Below, piece by piece: positions 50,549 to 64,000 of a stretch of 64,000 nucleotides of DNA. The stretch is from NCBI RefSeq assembly GCF_019578655.1, contig NC_063257.1, forward strand, positions 3,658,001 through 3,722,000, read 5' to 3'. A program made the translations under genes and the position numbers. The notes under the pieces are model-generated. The model had not been told where the DNA came from. It made no database searches and saw only the letters and a program-made list of their open reading frames with translations. The stretch is from Ricinus communis. Taxonomy: Eukaryota; Streptophyta; Magnoliopsida; Malpighiales; Euphorbiaceae. Every line of letters begins with the position of its first letter. The stretch's first letter is position 1.

Positions 50549-50744
50549 TTGAGTCGCACCCCTTCACTGAAATCTCTATACTCTTTGAACAGAGATTTCA
50601 GAGAAAGAAATAGAATGAGAGAGAGTGAGGGAGAGAGGAAATGGATGGGAAGAATAAGTAATGGTGTATTAGAGAGGGAAGGGGATTGTAAGAAATGAAA
50701 GTGAAAAAAGAGGGAGCGCCATCTTTTGGTTTTTAAAACCTGGT

Positions 50745-50752
50745 ATTGGCGC
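50745..50752 (+). promoter_or_regulatory. E2F-like site in cyclin promoter
   Basis: ATTGGCGC fits the E2F consensus WTTSSCSS and lies about 200 bp upstream of the cyclin ATG. A second GGAGCGCC is at 50713-50720. E2F control of S-phase cyclins is established; use of this copy is inference. Confidence 0.45.
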
Positions 50753-50980
50753 TTTGTTTGGTTATTTTGTTTTATGGTTTTTTAAGTTTTGGTTACATTT
50801 TAATTTTAAAACCCAAATGTTTTTTGAGCTCGAGGCGGGGCCTTGTTAATTTGCCGATTCGGTTCGAGGCGGGTTCATGTTTTCTTCTCCTTTTTTTTGA
50901 GTTTGTGTTTGTGTGTGTCAGTCAGCTGTCATGTTCCTCTAAATTATGTGTCAGAGATCATCAAACTCGTTTACTTTGTT

Positions 50981-51054
50981 CAACACCGTTGGATGAAGAC
51001 ATAGGATTCAACTACGGGACCATTGATAGGTTATTCTTTTCCACAACCGTTGGA
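50981..51054 (-). promoter_or_regulatory. Two MSA-like elements (AACGG core) upstream of the cyclin gene
   Basis: On the gene strand TCCAACGGTG (50984-50993) and TCCAACGGTT (51045-51054) match the MSA consensus YCYAACGGYY at 9 and 10 of 10 positions. MSA elements bind three-repeat MYB factors and usually mark G2/M genes. They lie about 435-505 bp upstream of the ATG. Confidence 0.4.
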
Positions 51055-51159
51055 TCATCAAACCTCCTTATAATTCAACCGCCAAAAATTTTTATTTCGC
51101 ACGCCAAAATGCTCGAGCACATCTGCCTCAAGCACCCCGCCTTTCGCAGTTGGTTTTAG

Positions 51160-54100
51160 GGATTTCAAAATCTAAAATCCCTTCTCACTTTACATCATCT
51201 TTATTAAACAATAAATTTACAAACTTGTACATAAATAAACTTCTTTTTAGCTATTCTCTTGATAAGTCCGTAAATGAAGTTTTTTGTTTAGACTCCAAAT
51301 TTATTACTCTGAATTTAATACCAATAAAACTATTTATTCTTTCAATTTTAGATTTTTCATTATATGGCCAAGTCATGGGTTAATATATTTATATTTGCTT
51401 AAATTTTTCAAACGCGTAAAAATTAATTAATTAAATAAGACACAATTAGTGTCATAATCATGATAGAGTAATGTAAAACATCGATTTATATAAAAATTTA
51501 TTATTTTAAAATGAATAACCAACTAAAATAGATAGCTTACAATAATTATTTTTCAGTAATTTTACCTTTTATGCTATTTTTTTAAAAAAAATCGGTATAA
51601 ATTACAAGAGATACCATTATGTTAAATTTATTGTAATGGTTTAATATTTTATAATAACTTATTAATTTTGGAATTGGTGAGGTAGATACGTGATAATTGA
51701 TGTTTTTGTTTGCATTTTATTGCGGTTTTTTTTAGAGTTTTGATGATCCAATTATTGGTTAGTTTTGAAAAGTTTGAAAGTTTTTAGTAAATTACTATAG
51801 TATAATGGTTGAAAGTTTTGACTTTTTTTTTTTCAAATGATTATAATGGTAGTAAAAATTAAAGGTTTGTAGTAACTTTTATGGATGAAAATCAGATTCT
51901 TCCACATTAATTAGAATCTCTGGCTCTTAAGGATGCAACGCTTTGGGCACATTCCAACAATGCCAGAATGTGATTTTGGAAAAAAATAAAATTAAGATTC
52001 ATTGGTTAGAAAAAGTAAAAGGAAAGTTGTGAGAAATACTTATGTTTTCTTTATTAAATTTATAGTATTTTATTATATTCATTGTGTTAAAATATTAAAA
52101 TATAATTTTTAATTCTTTTAAATTATGAGTTTGATTAATTTTTTATTTTTATCTTTTATTATTTTAAAATAAAATAATTAGATTGTAAATTTTTAGAGGA
52201 TAAAAATATAGTATCTTTACAATAAATTATACACTAAAAGTAATTCTTTTATAAGACATTTTTGAAAAGTTTCAGCAAAAAGTATATATCCATCGGACAA
52301 GTCCCTCCCTCCCATGAGGCTCCTGTGATTGATCGAGCACCTTCTCACAAAATTCTAGAGAATCGGCTTTCATCCTACAATAAAATTGATGTCTTTGCTT
52401 TTAATTTTCCATTTTAATTTTGGGATAATAAAAAACATAGAGTAATAAAATTAATAATTAAATTTTTAATAAAAATTATAGTTTTATATATAAAATTAAA
52501 TTTTGTATACCTTTAAATGCGTAAAATCAATTATTATATAAAAAATCAAATAATTTTTTAAAATAATCTGTACATTTATTAAAATTTAATGATTAAGTTA
52601 TGTATAAATAAAATCCAATGACAGTTAATCCACTAGGATTATTAGGTAGACTAAGATGAATAACATGAGGAAATTTTATTCAAAAGTATTTGCTTCCAAT
52701 GGAGTCGTCATATACCACCAATATTATTTCTTTTTATCAAATTTCTAAAAGAAATTCACCTTTTATGAAGCAACATTGTATGTTTCACTACCAACTCCCA
52801 CAAATATTTAAAACAAAAACAAAATCAATTCACTGTTGAGGATAATATCTTTTTTATAATTGTTACATATTTTTTGGTATGTATAATAGTTATTTATTTT
52901 TTATATATATTTTTATGCTATTTTGTATTTAGATGAAAAAACTATTTTTCTAAAACTATTTTCCAATGGGTTTTATTTGCTAAAATCAGTTTATTTTACA
53001 CAGTGATATACATTTAAGTATTAATAATTTTTTATTTTATAAATTAGATTATAGCCTTTTAAGAGTTTATATACTTTATCATCAAATCAAAGATTATATA
53101 TTCTTTTTTATAACTATTTTTAAGAAATTGATATAGACCACTTGTAATCTGCTATAAATATGTTATAACAATCATAAATATTTTAGTAAGTTTATATATT
53201 TAAATTATAATTTTTAATAAATTTAATAAATATAATCATCAAATTTTAATAAATTTATATACAATTCTTATAATTGTTCCTTATCTGCCTTGCTTATACA
53301 AATTTATAATTTTATGTCTACAATATATATATACAGAGACAGAATAAGACTTCTTTATAGTCATACATTTGAGACCAAATAAAATTTATGGCTATGAAGA
53401 TGTTATAACTTAATGGAGATTTAAGTACTAAAATTTAGATTTAGATTTTGATAAATAAAATTGATAAGACAAGACAATATTACAATAAGATAAAACATAA
53501 TATAACATATATCTTTTAAAATTATATATACAAATATTATTATATAGAAAAATATTTTCTTAAGGCGTAACACTTATTATAATAGATAATTTATTTCTAT
53601 TTATAATTGGCCCAATTTAAAATCATAATTTTTTTTATAACTATGTAAAAATTATTCTATAGAGTATAACTATAAAGAAATTAGTTATTAAATAAATAAT
53701 TTAAGAATTAAAAGTCTATCTTACAATATATACTAGATTTCTTTTATTTTATAAGTCAGAATAATTTAGAGTATGTTAGATAAAATTTTATAAATAATAA
53801 AATATATATCCAAAAATTTTAATGCAGCTATATATCAAAAATTTAAATAAAAAATATGAATCTTCACGTAATATGCCCACTTTGGTCTTCAATGTTTTTT
53901 GCGATGATTTGCAGTAATCATAATGCACATACAACAGAACACCGGAGATGAGAATTAAAGAATGCACTGCTAACTTAAAATAAAAGATGAATTCATAAGT
54001 GCTCGCTTAATAAAAATAGGTTATTTCACAATAATCAACTAGAAAGATAATTGAACCAAAACAATTTATATGCATCGGAGCTTTCCAAAATTTGCCAGGG

Positions 54101-54180
54101 ATTGTAAAAAAAAAAAAAAAAGGTAAATTGAAAACTAAAGCATCAACTGGGTAGCTATATAAGGAGCATTGATTAATGGG
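51160..54180. other. AT-rich intergenic region
   Basis: Long A/T-rich stretch between the divergent end of the cyclin promoter and the 3' end of the MADS gene. No gene, tRNA or bounded repeat could be defined. Confidence 0.6.
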
Positions 54181-54187
54181 TATCATA

Positions 54188-57181
54188 TTAAATGGTTGAT
54201 GAAGGTGTAATTTGAGACAAATACAGTTCAAGAAGAGCTCGTTCTCTGGGCTGCGAAGAAGAAATGGAGCTGTTACCTGCCAAAATATTCCCAATCATAT
54301 AAAATTAAATGGCCACTCAGGATTCATAAATTTAACTGAAGATACATAAAGACAATCCCCGCACGCCTAATGAAAGAGAAAGAAGGAAAAGGAGACCAAT
54401 AATTTGTATGCATTAGGGTTCAGCTTCAGTGTATAGTTATTGATATTTTTCTTTTGAGTGGTCGAATGTACATACATGACATGACATGATGAGTTATTTA
54501 AGTCTTCTTCCCTCATTCTTCAACACCCTTATTTCACTCCATATTACTTCCCTACTCTATATCCAGAAAAAGTCTCCATCGCGTATGCATTAATCTCTTT
54601 CTCACAGGGAGAATGAAGAAATTTCGCATTTTGTCATTGAACTTATTAGTACAGTAGATTTTTTTTAATGGATTATTAAATTAAATAATTTAATTTATCA
54701 TATTTGTTTACGAATGAAATGATAAACTAAATGTATATAGAATTTTATATAAAATAACTATTAAATATTAGATTTGTTAAATTTATCAAGAATGAAAATT
54801 ACAAAATAATGCCAAACTAATGTATCAAAATAAATTACTTACATAAATTTAAAATTAAATAATTGCTGTATCAAATAAAAAATTGTTATAAAAATTACAA
54901 GTTAAATACTTAACTTCAAACTAATATGTGATTATCATAAAAAGAAGTCATGCTTTAAAATAATCTAAAGATAATTATACTTTCTTTTAATAAAAATACC
55001 TTAGCTTGTTTAAGCTCTCTTATGTTCTCCCTCTCTCTTTATATCCATATTATGTATATATATTTTCACATATGTATAAAAGAATAATTCTATTGTTCTT
55101 AATAATTTTAAATTTTTTTCTGTTTGATGATTTTAAAAATGCAAACTTGTAATAAATTATAAGTATTAAAATAACAAATGCAAAGAAAATTGTGGACAAA
55201 TAATATATTTTTAAAATTTTTCTTTTATGATTAATAATTACAAAAACTTGTATTAATTATTGAATAATGAAATTATTAATAATTCAATAAGATATAAATT
55301 TGATTTCTTAAAAATAAATAAATAAATTTACTTTATTACATATTAAATATAAAAAGGGAGAGTTTGCTACTGGTAGAAAATAAAAAGTCTTAATAAAAGG
55401 GATATATCATATGCCAAATTAATACCTGTAGGGTAAAATTCAGTCCAAGGAGACAAGTTCACATCAATAACTTGTCCAAACTCAGGACGCTGCACATTAT
55501 TGTTGTCCTCCAAACCATTTCTTGGGCTTATGTGATGATCATCAAGATTCATGTTTTGTCCATGAACAAGATTTGAAGTTGACGGTAAGATTTCAACTGC
55601 ACTCTGCACCTGATTTCTGGATATTGCAGAAAACATTTAGTACTCCTTTTAAGAGTAATAGAAAATTATATCTGATAAATATTGTTGAATTTTTTTTTTT
55701 TTTTTTGGCTAAAATGAAAAGTGGTGGTTAAGTGCCAATATTAATTAATTATCACCTCAGACGAAGAAGGCCATTGGAACCCAAGAAATTCAAGATCTCA
55801 ACTTGCGGGTCTCTTTGACGAATCCAATCCAAGACATTGTTTGGACTTTCAGTGTCAAAACCATTTACATCTGCATTCTTTATGGGAATATGTGCCTCAT
55901 CACACTGGCAAGCCAAATTACAGCATTACAAACAAATTACTTTGCATGTGTAATATGTGTCGAATGAACACGTCTTTTTGGCAGCGTATCCATTTTTAAA
56001 TGAAATGAATATATACAACACACCTGTGAATTAGCTGCTGGTGGACGACCGGAAGTATTATTGCAGCTGTCCTCCAAAACTTGCTGTTGCATTGTGTATA
56101 TACCACTTGTTATATACAAGTTCAACAGGTCTATTTAGCTGACCAAAGACGATACTGGCTAGCTAGTTACTTCAAAAATATTACCTTGCGTACTTGCACA
56201 CGTTTCAGTGCCTCTTCAAGGATCTGCTCCTGGTATTCAGCTTCACATAATGTTGTAATATGGGAAAGATTTCCCTCCAATATCCTGAAAGAAAGTTTAT
56301 TCGGATGGTTATACACTACTCATCTTCTTTAAAGAACTTGCAGACAATAGGGTTTTGTTTGTATATTTCAGATGAAAACAAAAGGATACATACCTTAGTT
56401 GTTTCTCCATTTCCTCTACCTGGGATTTAAATCTAGTAATTTCTTGCTGTAGCTCCTGAAATTTAAAGTAATACGATCCTTTCATTTGAATGGATCGAGA
56501 CATTCGATCATGATTTTTCTCAATGAAAATTAAGCATTTACCTCGAGTTGACCATCGGCGATCGGAGGGCTGGTTGCTCGATGACTTTGGTCGCCTTCAG
56601 CTTTTAACTTACCGAGAGCCCTTTGTAAGAACTGCAAAATCATTTAAAATTACATAAGTGCTGAAGATGTTACCAGGGTAGTGTACTATAGCGGGCAGTA
56701 GAGACTAGAGAGCGCTTACTTCTTGATTATGCAGCCTTTTATATGGTGGCGAGGTAATAAAGATCCATTACCCATAAGAAAGAAGGGAACTGTCAACATC
56801 CATATATATATATATATATACAAGAATTGTTCAACTCCAAGAATTTATAAGGATCTGCTTACCGTCCTCGTTCATGCTCGGGAAGATTTACATATCGCAT
56901 CAGAATTTCCTCAATGCTATTAAGGAACAAATACAAATCAAATTTCAGTAGTAACAATATAAATGGGTACGAATTTAGGGTTTTAATTGAGCAGACCTTT
57001 TGATTCCAGAGAAAAGACTAAGTCTGCCGGATGGAGAAAACATGATGAGAGCTACATCAACATCACAGAGAACAGAAAGTTCATAAGCTTTCTTGATAAG
57101 CCCATTTCTCCTTTTAGAGAAGGTGACTTGCCTGTTTGTTGTATTCTCAATTCTCTTGATCTGAAGCTTTACTCTTCCCAT
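54188..57181 (-). CDS. MIKC*-type MADS-box transcription factor (AGL66/AGL104-like)
   Basis: Ten exons: 56997-57181, 56863-56916, 56720-56735 (16-nt microexon), 56542-56631, 56394-56455, 56185-56284, 56024-56083, 55756-55904, 55426-55616 and 54188-54276. They code 331 residues in frame. Seen: MADS domain at residues 1-60 ([41 protein letters not shown]), an I region with [17 protein letters not shown], a coiled-coil K-like region ([10 protein letters not shown] to [11 protein letters not shown], about 86-170), and a long C-terminal region ending TPSSTI. The [24 protein letters not shown] wording and extra exons before the K region mark the MIKC* class, whose members form heterodimers controlling late pollen maturation. 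The last intron is 1,149 bp. The exon 7 acceptor (CAACAG) is the least certain boundary. Confidence 0.88.
56802..56820. repeat. (TA)n microsatellite in MADS-gene intron 2
   Basis: Short TA run between exons 2 and 3, seen directly. Confidence 0.85.
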
Positions 57182-57229
57182 GATCCCTGTCTTCTCTTTA
57201 TCTGTTTCCTCTCTTTTTTTTAAAAAAAA

Positions 57230-58040
57230 AAAAACCTTCCTTTAGTATGAAGCAAAGAACTCAAGTATATGTGAGAAGGAGAATCAAATATGTCGCTCTC
57301 GTATGCATTTAACAGATAACCCACATAAATATACGGTAGCTGTTGGAAGCTAAATATGTGAATGGGAAGAAAAAGGGAGATTTAGAAATAAGGACAATTA
57401 ATTTTGTCACTGTTAGGCCATTCGCAAAGATGAGGGAAGAAAGAGAGAGCATAGCTGTGGATTATTGTTAGGTTTAAATCGGTCCTGTAATTTGCATATG
57501 ATTATTTTGATTCATGTATTATATAGAATTATTTGTGGGCACTTACATTATGTATATCCTGCTAATGATATACACTTGCACATAAAAGAGAAACATATCT
57601 GATGTATGCTATATAGTCAGTCATAGAGTTTGTTGAATTAAAAATGAAAACCAGAATGGGTTATAAAATTGACAAAGACTTTGTTGGGATCGAGGTTAGA
57701 AGAGAGAGTGTGTGCTTGGGGGTCCCAGGTAGCACATGGTGTTGTATTTTCGGTTGTGGTTTTAGCCTTATATTCTGCCACCGAAACCTTCCTTCTTCGA
57801 TACGTGTCCTTTTTCATATTGTTTTCTTCGAACCCGAACTTCATCTCTTCTAGCTCTCCTCACCCCCGCACGTGTGGCCCACCTCCGTCTTTTCCTCTGC
57901 TCCCTTTCTTTGTTACTGCTGCTCTTCACGTATGGCTATGGGCTCCACCATTTCCCCTTTCTGCCTTTGGAGCCTTTTGGATAATTGCAATTGAGACCTC
58001 CTCCCCGAGTATTTGAAGGGTTTGGATAGCTATTTATTGG
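57230..58040. other. MADS-gene promoter and intergenic DNA
   Basis: Upstream flank of the MADS gene. Open frames at 57638-58016 overlap in several frames and lack domains. No TATA box was assigned with confidence. Confidence 0.5.
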
Positions 58041-58049
58041 GTTTGGGTT

Positions 58050-58475
58050 ATCATTCGAATCCGAATTCAAATATCTGGATTGATTTAATTTGGGCTTTAA
58101 ATATCTGGCGTATGCTGAAATGGAGAAAATAATGATCTAATTCGCAGTCCTCAGGTTTCTCATGCATGTAGGGAGGCTTTGAGTTGGATTAAGAGTTTAA
58201 ACCTTAATTAGCAGTGTGGTGTAGGAGACCCACTGCTTAGTGTTACAAAGGAGAGATCTCATTTTGATTTAATTGTATTACCTTTTCTAAAGACTTTGTC
58301 AATTGCAATTTTAATTTTGTTACCTGCTCACTTCCTTGCAAGGATTGCTCGGTCGCAGACTGATTTTGGAGAGTGGGGTCTGTCCCACCTTCATTTATTT
58401 CTGATGTATTTCCTGTTGTTGATGCAATGAATTAATTTCTTTTCTTTTTGTCTTTAAAAAAAGAAATAAAAAATT
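58050..58475 (+). mobile_element. Truncated LINE relic with A-rich 3' tail
   Basis: Broken frames read VSHACREALSWIKSLN and LPAHFLARIARS, then a short tail (FGEWGLSHLHLFL). This resembles the end of the RNase H-like domain of plant LINE/RVT polyproteins (the N-x-x-AHxLA region). It is followed by GATGCAATGAATTAATTTCT and then an A-rich run at about 58455-58470, the usual layout of a LINE 3' end. No target duplication was found. Confidence 0.5.
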
Positions 58476-58479
58476 ATAG

Positions 58480-60400
58480 ATATAGTGTCAAAATTTATTA
58501 AAATATGATAATTTAGTATTTAAAATTTTAAAAATAACTATTTGATATATAAACTTAATAAATATGTACGGTTTAGTGTATATAGAGGTGACAACAAATC
58601 ATAGATTATTCACATCAATTTTTTTAAAAGAATTATAAAATAGTGTGTAAATTTGTTAAAATTTAATAATCAGGTATTTAAATTTTAAAAAATTATAATT
58701 TAATGTGTAAAATTAATAATTATTAATATTTGAGGTACGAAACTAGTCAGTATATAAAAAAGTTTTATTATAAATAAATCAAACTCTATTATAATTTCAT
58801 CATAAAACATAATATTTACATATAGGAGGATAAATTTTTTATTTAAATAATAAAGATTGTAAAGATATATAAATAAATACTATACATATCATAAGCAGAA
58901 ATATTAGTAATCAATATTATAGTCTACACTGTCATCATCAATAATGACTTATTTTGTTTTAGATTTTTGTAGCGATAAATTGAAAGATAATGTGTTACAC
59001 AAATTGGATAAAGTCTTTTTAAAAAAATTGATGAAAATGTAATCAGAACAATATATTGATAGTGGTAGTAAAAATTGTGTATTATTCTATTAAAAACTAG
59101 ATACTTTTTAAAAAATTTCTCAATATTTTTTTTTTTATAATATAGTAAACTGATAATATGTGTTTTAAGATTAGAAATTAATAATTATTATTGACCTACT
59201 ATGCATATTTAATTATAAATATTTACTAGATTTACAGACTAAATTGTAGCATTTAAAAATTTAAGCACTTGATTATCAAATTTTAATAAATTTATATACC
59301 ACTTTTGTAATTATTTTATTTTTTTATATAGATTAACAGTTTCATACACTTAAATGTTAATAATTTTCTATTTGAAACATTAAATTATAACCTTTACAAA
59401 TTTTAATACTTACAAATCTATACGCTATTTTTATAATTATTTTCAAAAAAAAAAAAAAAACCATATTGCTGAGCACCATATATAAATATCTTGAGTTGGC
59501 CCAATTTTATATTTATATATTTTGTGATTTAGATTAAGATACTTTTTAATATTAGATAAACTATACTCGTATAATTTTGACTATTAGATTTTAATTAATA
59601 ATTAAAATTTATCAATAAATAATTATGTATCTTTAATAAAAATTAGGATAAAGCTACAACATTCCAACATCAATAGTATCTTCATAATCCAGTTTAATTT
59701 CAAATATCATAAATTAAAATAAAAAGTCATAACAATGAACAAAAGAGAACCAAACAAATACATCAAAAGTAAAATAAAACATACCTAAAGCTAAAAAAAC
59801 AAAAAATTCTTTCTATTACAAAATTAGGAATAAACTAGAGAACCACAAAAATCTGGGTAATAATTATTTATTTTATTAACTTTAAAGTTAAAAATAATGT
59901 TTTAGCCAATATTTAGATTTAATTTTTTTATGAGATATTAAAATTTAAATTAACTCAACTAATTCTTTTTTTATATAAATGGATCGATGGTTCAGATTGA
60001 GAACCGATTTAAGTTTAACAGATAATTGAACCTTAACAAGCAGCTCCCTCTTATAGTTATGGGGTCACTTCAGGAACCAGAAATATTACTGTTCAAGTTT
60101 ACGGTTCAAACCGGGCCTTTAGCCAAGTTTAGTTCCAGAAGCTGCTTGGGCAAAAAAATAACTAATACCTAACATTCAAAAACCAAAGAGATTGCCATTC
60201 AATTACCCGCCCAAAGCAGTACAGCAGTTAGTTGAAACCAAGCCAAAGCCACTAACAAACACTCACCAGCCAGCCAATGCCACTAACACACACTCATCAA
60301 CCTACTAGTCTCCACTTTCCAATCTTCTCCTGCACCAAAAAAACCAACTCAATACCTCAATTTCTTTCGGCTCTCTCTCCATTCAATCTGCTTAACTGGA
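58480..60400. other. AT-rich intergenic region
   Basis: No gene recognised. A short imperfect repeat (CCACTAACA...CACTCA, twice, about 60248-60298) lies in the leader or promoter of the RING gene. Confidence 0.55.
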
Positions 60401-60406
60401 ACAGTA

Positions 60407-62456
60407 ATGTACAGGCCGGTGATGCCCCCACCTCCAAGCCATTCTCTGCGGTGGCATGAATCTTGGGGCCGGTTACTTGCACCCTTGACTCTATGGATAT
60501 GTGGCATGTAATCTACCATTTCTTTTTCCAAAATTTTCTTTTTTTATTTTACCCTTCAATCTGAATCGAGCTTTTCTTCTTTTTGGTTTGTTTTTCTTGC
60601 AGTTTCAGTTAGTCTACGATATGGTTATTTTAGCGATCGTCATATGGTACTTGGGCCTAGCTCATCGCGATTGATGAAGGCTAGTTCTGTATTTGTAGAG
60701 CAGGTTGAAGTTAGAGATGATGATAAGAAAGGGGTTCTTCTTTATGGATTCTCTGAGAAGCCTGAACTGAGTTTCGAAACGAATTGGAGTGTATCGGATT
60801 ATATGATTGTCGCTCCTTATAGCAGAAAGGTCACATCAAGTTGTTTGAATTTTACAAGTACCGTTTTATTTAGCTAATATTTTCCAAATAATTGAATGGT
60901 GCTTTTTTTTTTTTTTTTTTCTTGTGGTTCTTTCAGGGATTTTCTTTATGGCTGAATAAGGATTCAAGGATTCGTATGAGCTGGGAAACTCAAACTAGTA
61001 TTTTAAATCAACTTCAACTTGTTCTAATTAAAGGTAACATGCTGGACTGTTGAATATATCGAGCAGAATTTGACCTATCTAATAACCATCGCTACTTCGA
61101 CACAACACATTCTATATGTTTGCTCCTGCAGGAGAAAGGAAGCATGATACATTGATACCAACACTGACTACTTCCCCTGATGCCCCTAATCTAAGTGCAC
61201 CCTTCAACGGTAACATCTCTTTTATTTCACAATCCTTTCTGTTTGAAAGATTTTTCCTGTTGTTACAGTTTTGATGCAAGTTACAAAATGGGAACTCCCA
61301 ATCTGCATATGTAAACTATTATTTGCTAAATTCTGTCAATTACTAGTCTCGCTTTAATTATGATTCGCTTTAATGGAGAGTGAGAACAAGCCTGAGATAT
61401 TATCATGAACAGTTTTTCGGGAAGGCCTAAAATAATCTTTGTTTGTTCAGGTAAGGAAGCTGAGTACAAGATTGAGGAAGATGACAAGTACTATCTTAGT
61501 TTGGTAAACACAAATCCCAAAAGTATTCTGGTAAGAGTAGCTGTAAATGTTACATCTAAACTGTATGATCTATCGAAGGCAAGGAATATGTGCTCAGCCA
61601 TAAAGGGGTCGTGTCGGCTCACGATTCTATTTCCAAAGACTCAATATGTCGTAGTGGCTACACCTGATACTGTAAGTCCACGTACATCTATGTGTCCCTT
61701 TCTCACATGTCTCAATTTCCCATCATATAACAATTCTCCCAAAAGCTAAACCTTGATCAATTAATTGACTGCAGGGTGACATACGCGGATGGTACATTGA
61801 GCTCTCTTTTGTGGCTCGTGTGATCACTTACATTGCAATTTTAGGTATGAAGTAAGCTGCAATCTCTAATTTTAGGCTCCAGCTGGATTTCAAACTTGTA
61901 ATTTCACAAATCGACGAGGGAGTTTTATCTTTTTCTTTAGATTGTCCTTAAATATATCTAAAAGCTGGTCCTAACGTGATTTTTGGTCATCAGGATTTAT
62001 TATTGTGATCATTTTCCTGATATTGAAATATCTTGGAGCTTGTTCTGAAAATACCGTAGTGGAGATGGCAGCAGGACCAATTCAGATTTCCGAAACACAA
62101 CCCATTCTGCCGGAGAAGTCAATTCGTTACACATACGGAACCAATGACGAAGACAATGATGAAGATGGATCAAGTAGTTCCTCTGAGGATCTATATGATG
62201 CTAAATTGTGTGTGATCTGTTATGATGAGCAAAGAAACTGCTTTTTTGTTCCTTGTGGACACTGTGCCACCTGCTTTGACTGTGCTCAGAGGTACTATAT
62301 GCAGTTCTATACATATTCCACAAAATTTTACATTTAAAGATTTAACGGTTTCTGATTAAGAATGGTGTTTTCTGCAGAATTATTGAAGGGGAAGGTAAGA
62401 TGTGTCCGATATGTCGAAGGCTAATTCACAGAGTAAGAAAGTTGTTTACCCCGTAG
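60407..62456 (+). CDS. RING-type E3 ubiquitin ligase, APD (ABERRANT POLLEN DEVELOPMENT) type
   Basis: Eight exons: 60407-60503, 60603-60829, 60937-61033, 61133-61210, 61451-61671, 61775-61844, 61994-62291 and 62378-62456, coding 388 residues. Seen: a short N-terminus with RWHESWGRLLAPLTLW leading into a first membrane segment, a large middle domain (MVLGPSSSRLM, EVRDDDKKGVLLYGFSEKPE, YKIEEDDKYYLSLVNTNP), a second membrane segment (VITYIAILGFIIVIIFLIL, about 255-275), an acidic Ser-rich linker, and a C-terminal C3HC4 RING (CVIC, CGHCATCFDC, CPIC) ending in RKLFTP. APD proteins are endomembrane ubiquitin ligases needed for pollen mitosis II. The first intron needs a GC donor (GCATGT at 60504) to give the family-like WICVSVSLRYG join. 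A GT donor three bases upstream (60501) also keeps frame but gives WIFSVSLRYG. Other introns are GT-AG. Confidence 0.92.
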
Positions 62457-62469
62457 AGACGACAACTTG

Positions 62470-64000
62470 AGCTTGAACATCTGTGTGATTGTACGTTTTT
62501 GGGGAAATTTCTGATTAGTGAGAGCATGTGTGTCCTTTTTCTTTCTACTTCAATACACTTTCTGGCTGCTTTATTTGCCAGTTGCCACATGAAAACCTTT
62601 TTGTTCTTGTATCAAGCAATGAGAATGTTTGAGTTTCAGGAATTCAAACTTATATAAGATGCGATTAAACCTCGTGCCAAAGCAATTGATATATTGTAAT
62701 AATTAAAAGCTTATATAAGAGAAGGATAATTGTTACAAATAATTAGACATATTATTCATTAATTTTAATTTTAAATGATGAAGTCTGTAAAAATCATTCA
62801 ATACTAAAGTGTAAAACACTTATACACATATATCATTTTACTATTAATTATAGTGTATATAACAAGTCCAGATAAAAAAATCTCATAATAGAAAGACTTA
62901 TCTTGAACTTGAACAATCTCACCCTAATCAATTTCCTATTTCAAGATGGACTAATTCACGAAGTTTAAAACTATTGATTAAGAATATTTTTAATTGTGCT
63001 CTTTATTCTAGAAAATATAATTTATATTATAAATAGTATATTAATGAATATTTAAATATAGAGAGTAAAATATTTTATTTAAGTTCAATAAATTTTTTAT
63101 ATTTTATTTTATATCTTATTTTATTTTTGTAAATATTTATAGTTATAATTTCTTTTACATTTTCTTTTTAGTTTGAGTTGAATATTATTTTACCCCCGTG
63201 GTTTGGCCTAATAGATGGGTCAGTTCCTGCATTTTTTCTATTATATTATAATTCTTTTGAGTTATAATAAAATTAACTAGTACCCTTACAATGTTAGTCG
63301 AATGACTAAATTAATAATTTAATATTATAATTTGATTCTTAAGTTTATTATCAAATTTTAAACTCGTTCAAAATTAATTTATTATTAAATTAAAGTAAAA
63401 TTTTATTTTTAGCACAAATTAATTTTATTTTCTAATTAAAATAATAATTTTTTTCTTACTCTAATTTTTATCTCTAATACAATTTAATTCAAGAAATTTA
63501 AATATTCTAAAAATATTTTTAATAATATTATTAAATTACTATATAATTTAATTTTAGTTATTAATATAAAATAAATATTTCTAGTAAAAAATATATCATT
63601 CTATTCTTATTTTTATTATATATTATAGTTAAACTATATAACAAGTAAAAATTAAATTGAACAATCATTTCTTAATCTAGTGAAATAATTTAGACACTAA
63701 GTTGACAAATTAACTATTAATGAAGAGATCATGTTAATCTTGTATGTTAAAAATGAAATTGTTTATCAACTATCTAAATGAGATTAATACAAGTAAATTT
63801 CTTTTAATATATTTTAATTTTAGTGCATAGTAAAAATAATAACTTGTAACTATTTATGTTATTTAAAATTTAAAATTAAACTACATAATAATTTAATAAT
63901 ATTGAATAAAAAATAAATATTTTTAATAAGTATAAATCTTCTTAGAATTAGATTATACTAAAAAAAATAAAAGATATAAACAAGTAAAATTTATTATTTT
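62470..64000. other. AT-rich intergenic region to window end
   Basis: 3' flank of the RING gene, then almost pure A/T sequence. No gene, RNA or bounded repeat was recognised. Confidence 0.6.

Overview
This is nuclear DNA of a flowering plant, almost certainly a eudicot. The evidence is AT-rich intergenic DNA with microsatellites, GT-AG introns, a plant-type tRNA-Arg, a Ty3/gypsy retrotransposon, Mutator-like elements, LINE relics and plant-only gene families (CYP81 P450s, CLE and PIP peptides, WPP protein, MIKC* MADS box, A3 cyclin, APD-type RING ligase). I suspect a rosid, perhaps Malpighiales, but cannot prove it from one window.

Layout. 1-16 kb: a small secreted PIP-like peptide gene (1988-2287, +), a decayed LINE 3' end (about 6060-7250), a WPP-domain gene (10721-11242, -) and, about 180 bp upstream of its ATG, a 1.23-kb Mutator-like element with a perfect 9-bp target duplication. 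16-41.5 kb: a same-strand (-) array of CYP81-type cytochrome P450s. It holds three intact two-exon genes (A 16957-18629, B 22845-25155, E 39797-41501), one pseudogene (C 33214-35431) and three short relics (about 16.2-16.5, 37.4-37.6 and 39.2 kb). The array is interrupted by a 5.76-kb chromodomain-type Ty3/gypsy element (27169-32929), by two related Mutator-like elements (one inside exon 1 of C, one just upstream of C) and by a tRNA-Arg(UCG) gene (37169-37242).

41.5-64 kb: single-copy regulatory genes. These are a CLE peptide gene with an unusual core (43933-44160, -), a one-finger C2H2 repressor-type zinc-finger gene (47407-47976, +), an eight-exon A3-type cyclin (48747-50548, -), a ten-exon MIKC* MADS-box gene (54188-57181, -), a second LINE relic (about 58.05-58.47 kb) and an eight-exon APD-type RING E3 ligase (60407-62456, +).

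The P450s are one tandemly duplicated specialised-metabolism family in birth-and-death turnover, with transposons killing copy C. The other genes are neighbours, with no sign of shared function. The points most worth a second look are the Mutator-like elements carrying what look like captured gene pieces, the CLE core (Ala6-Ser7 in place of Gly6-Pro7), the missing I-helix acid in P450 B, and a probable GC-AG intron in the RING gene. Exon boundaries were read by eye from splice signals, reading frame and family similarity.
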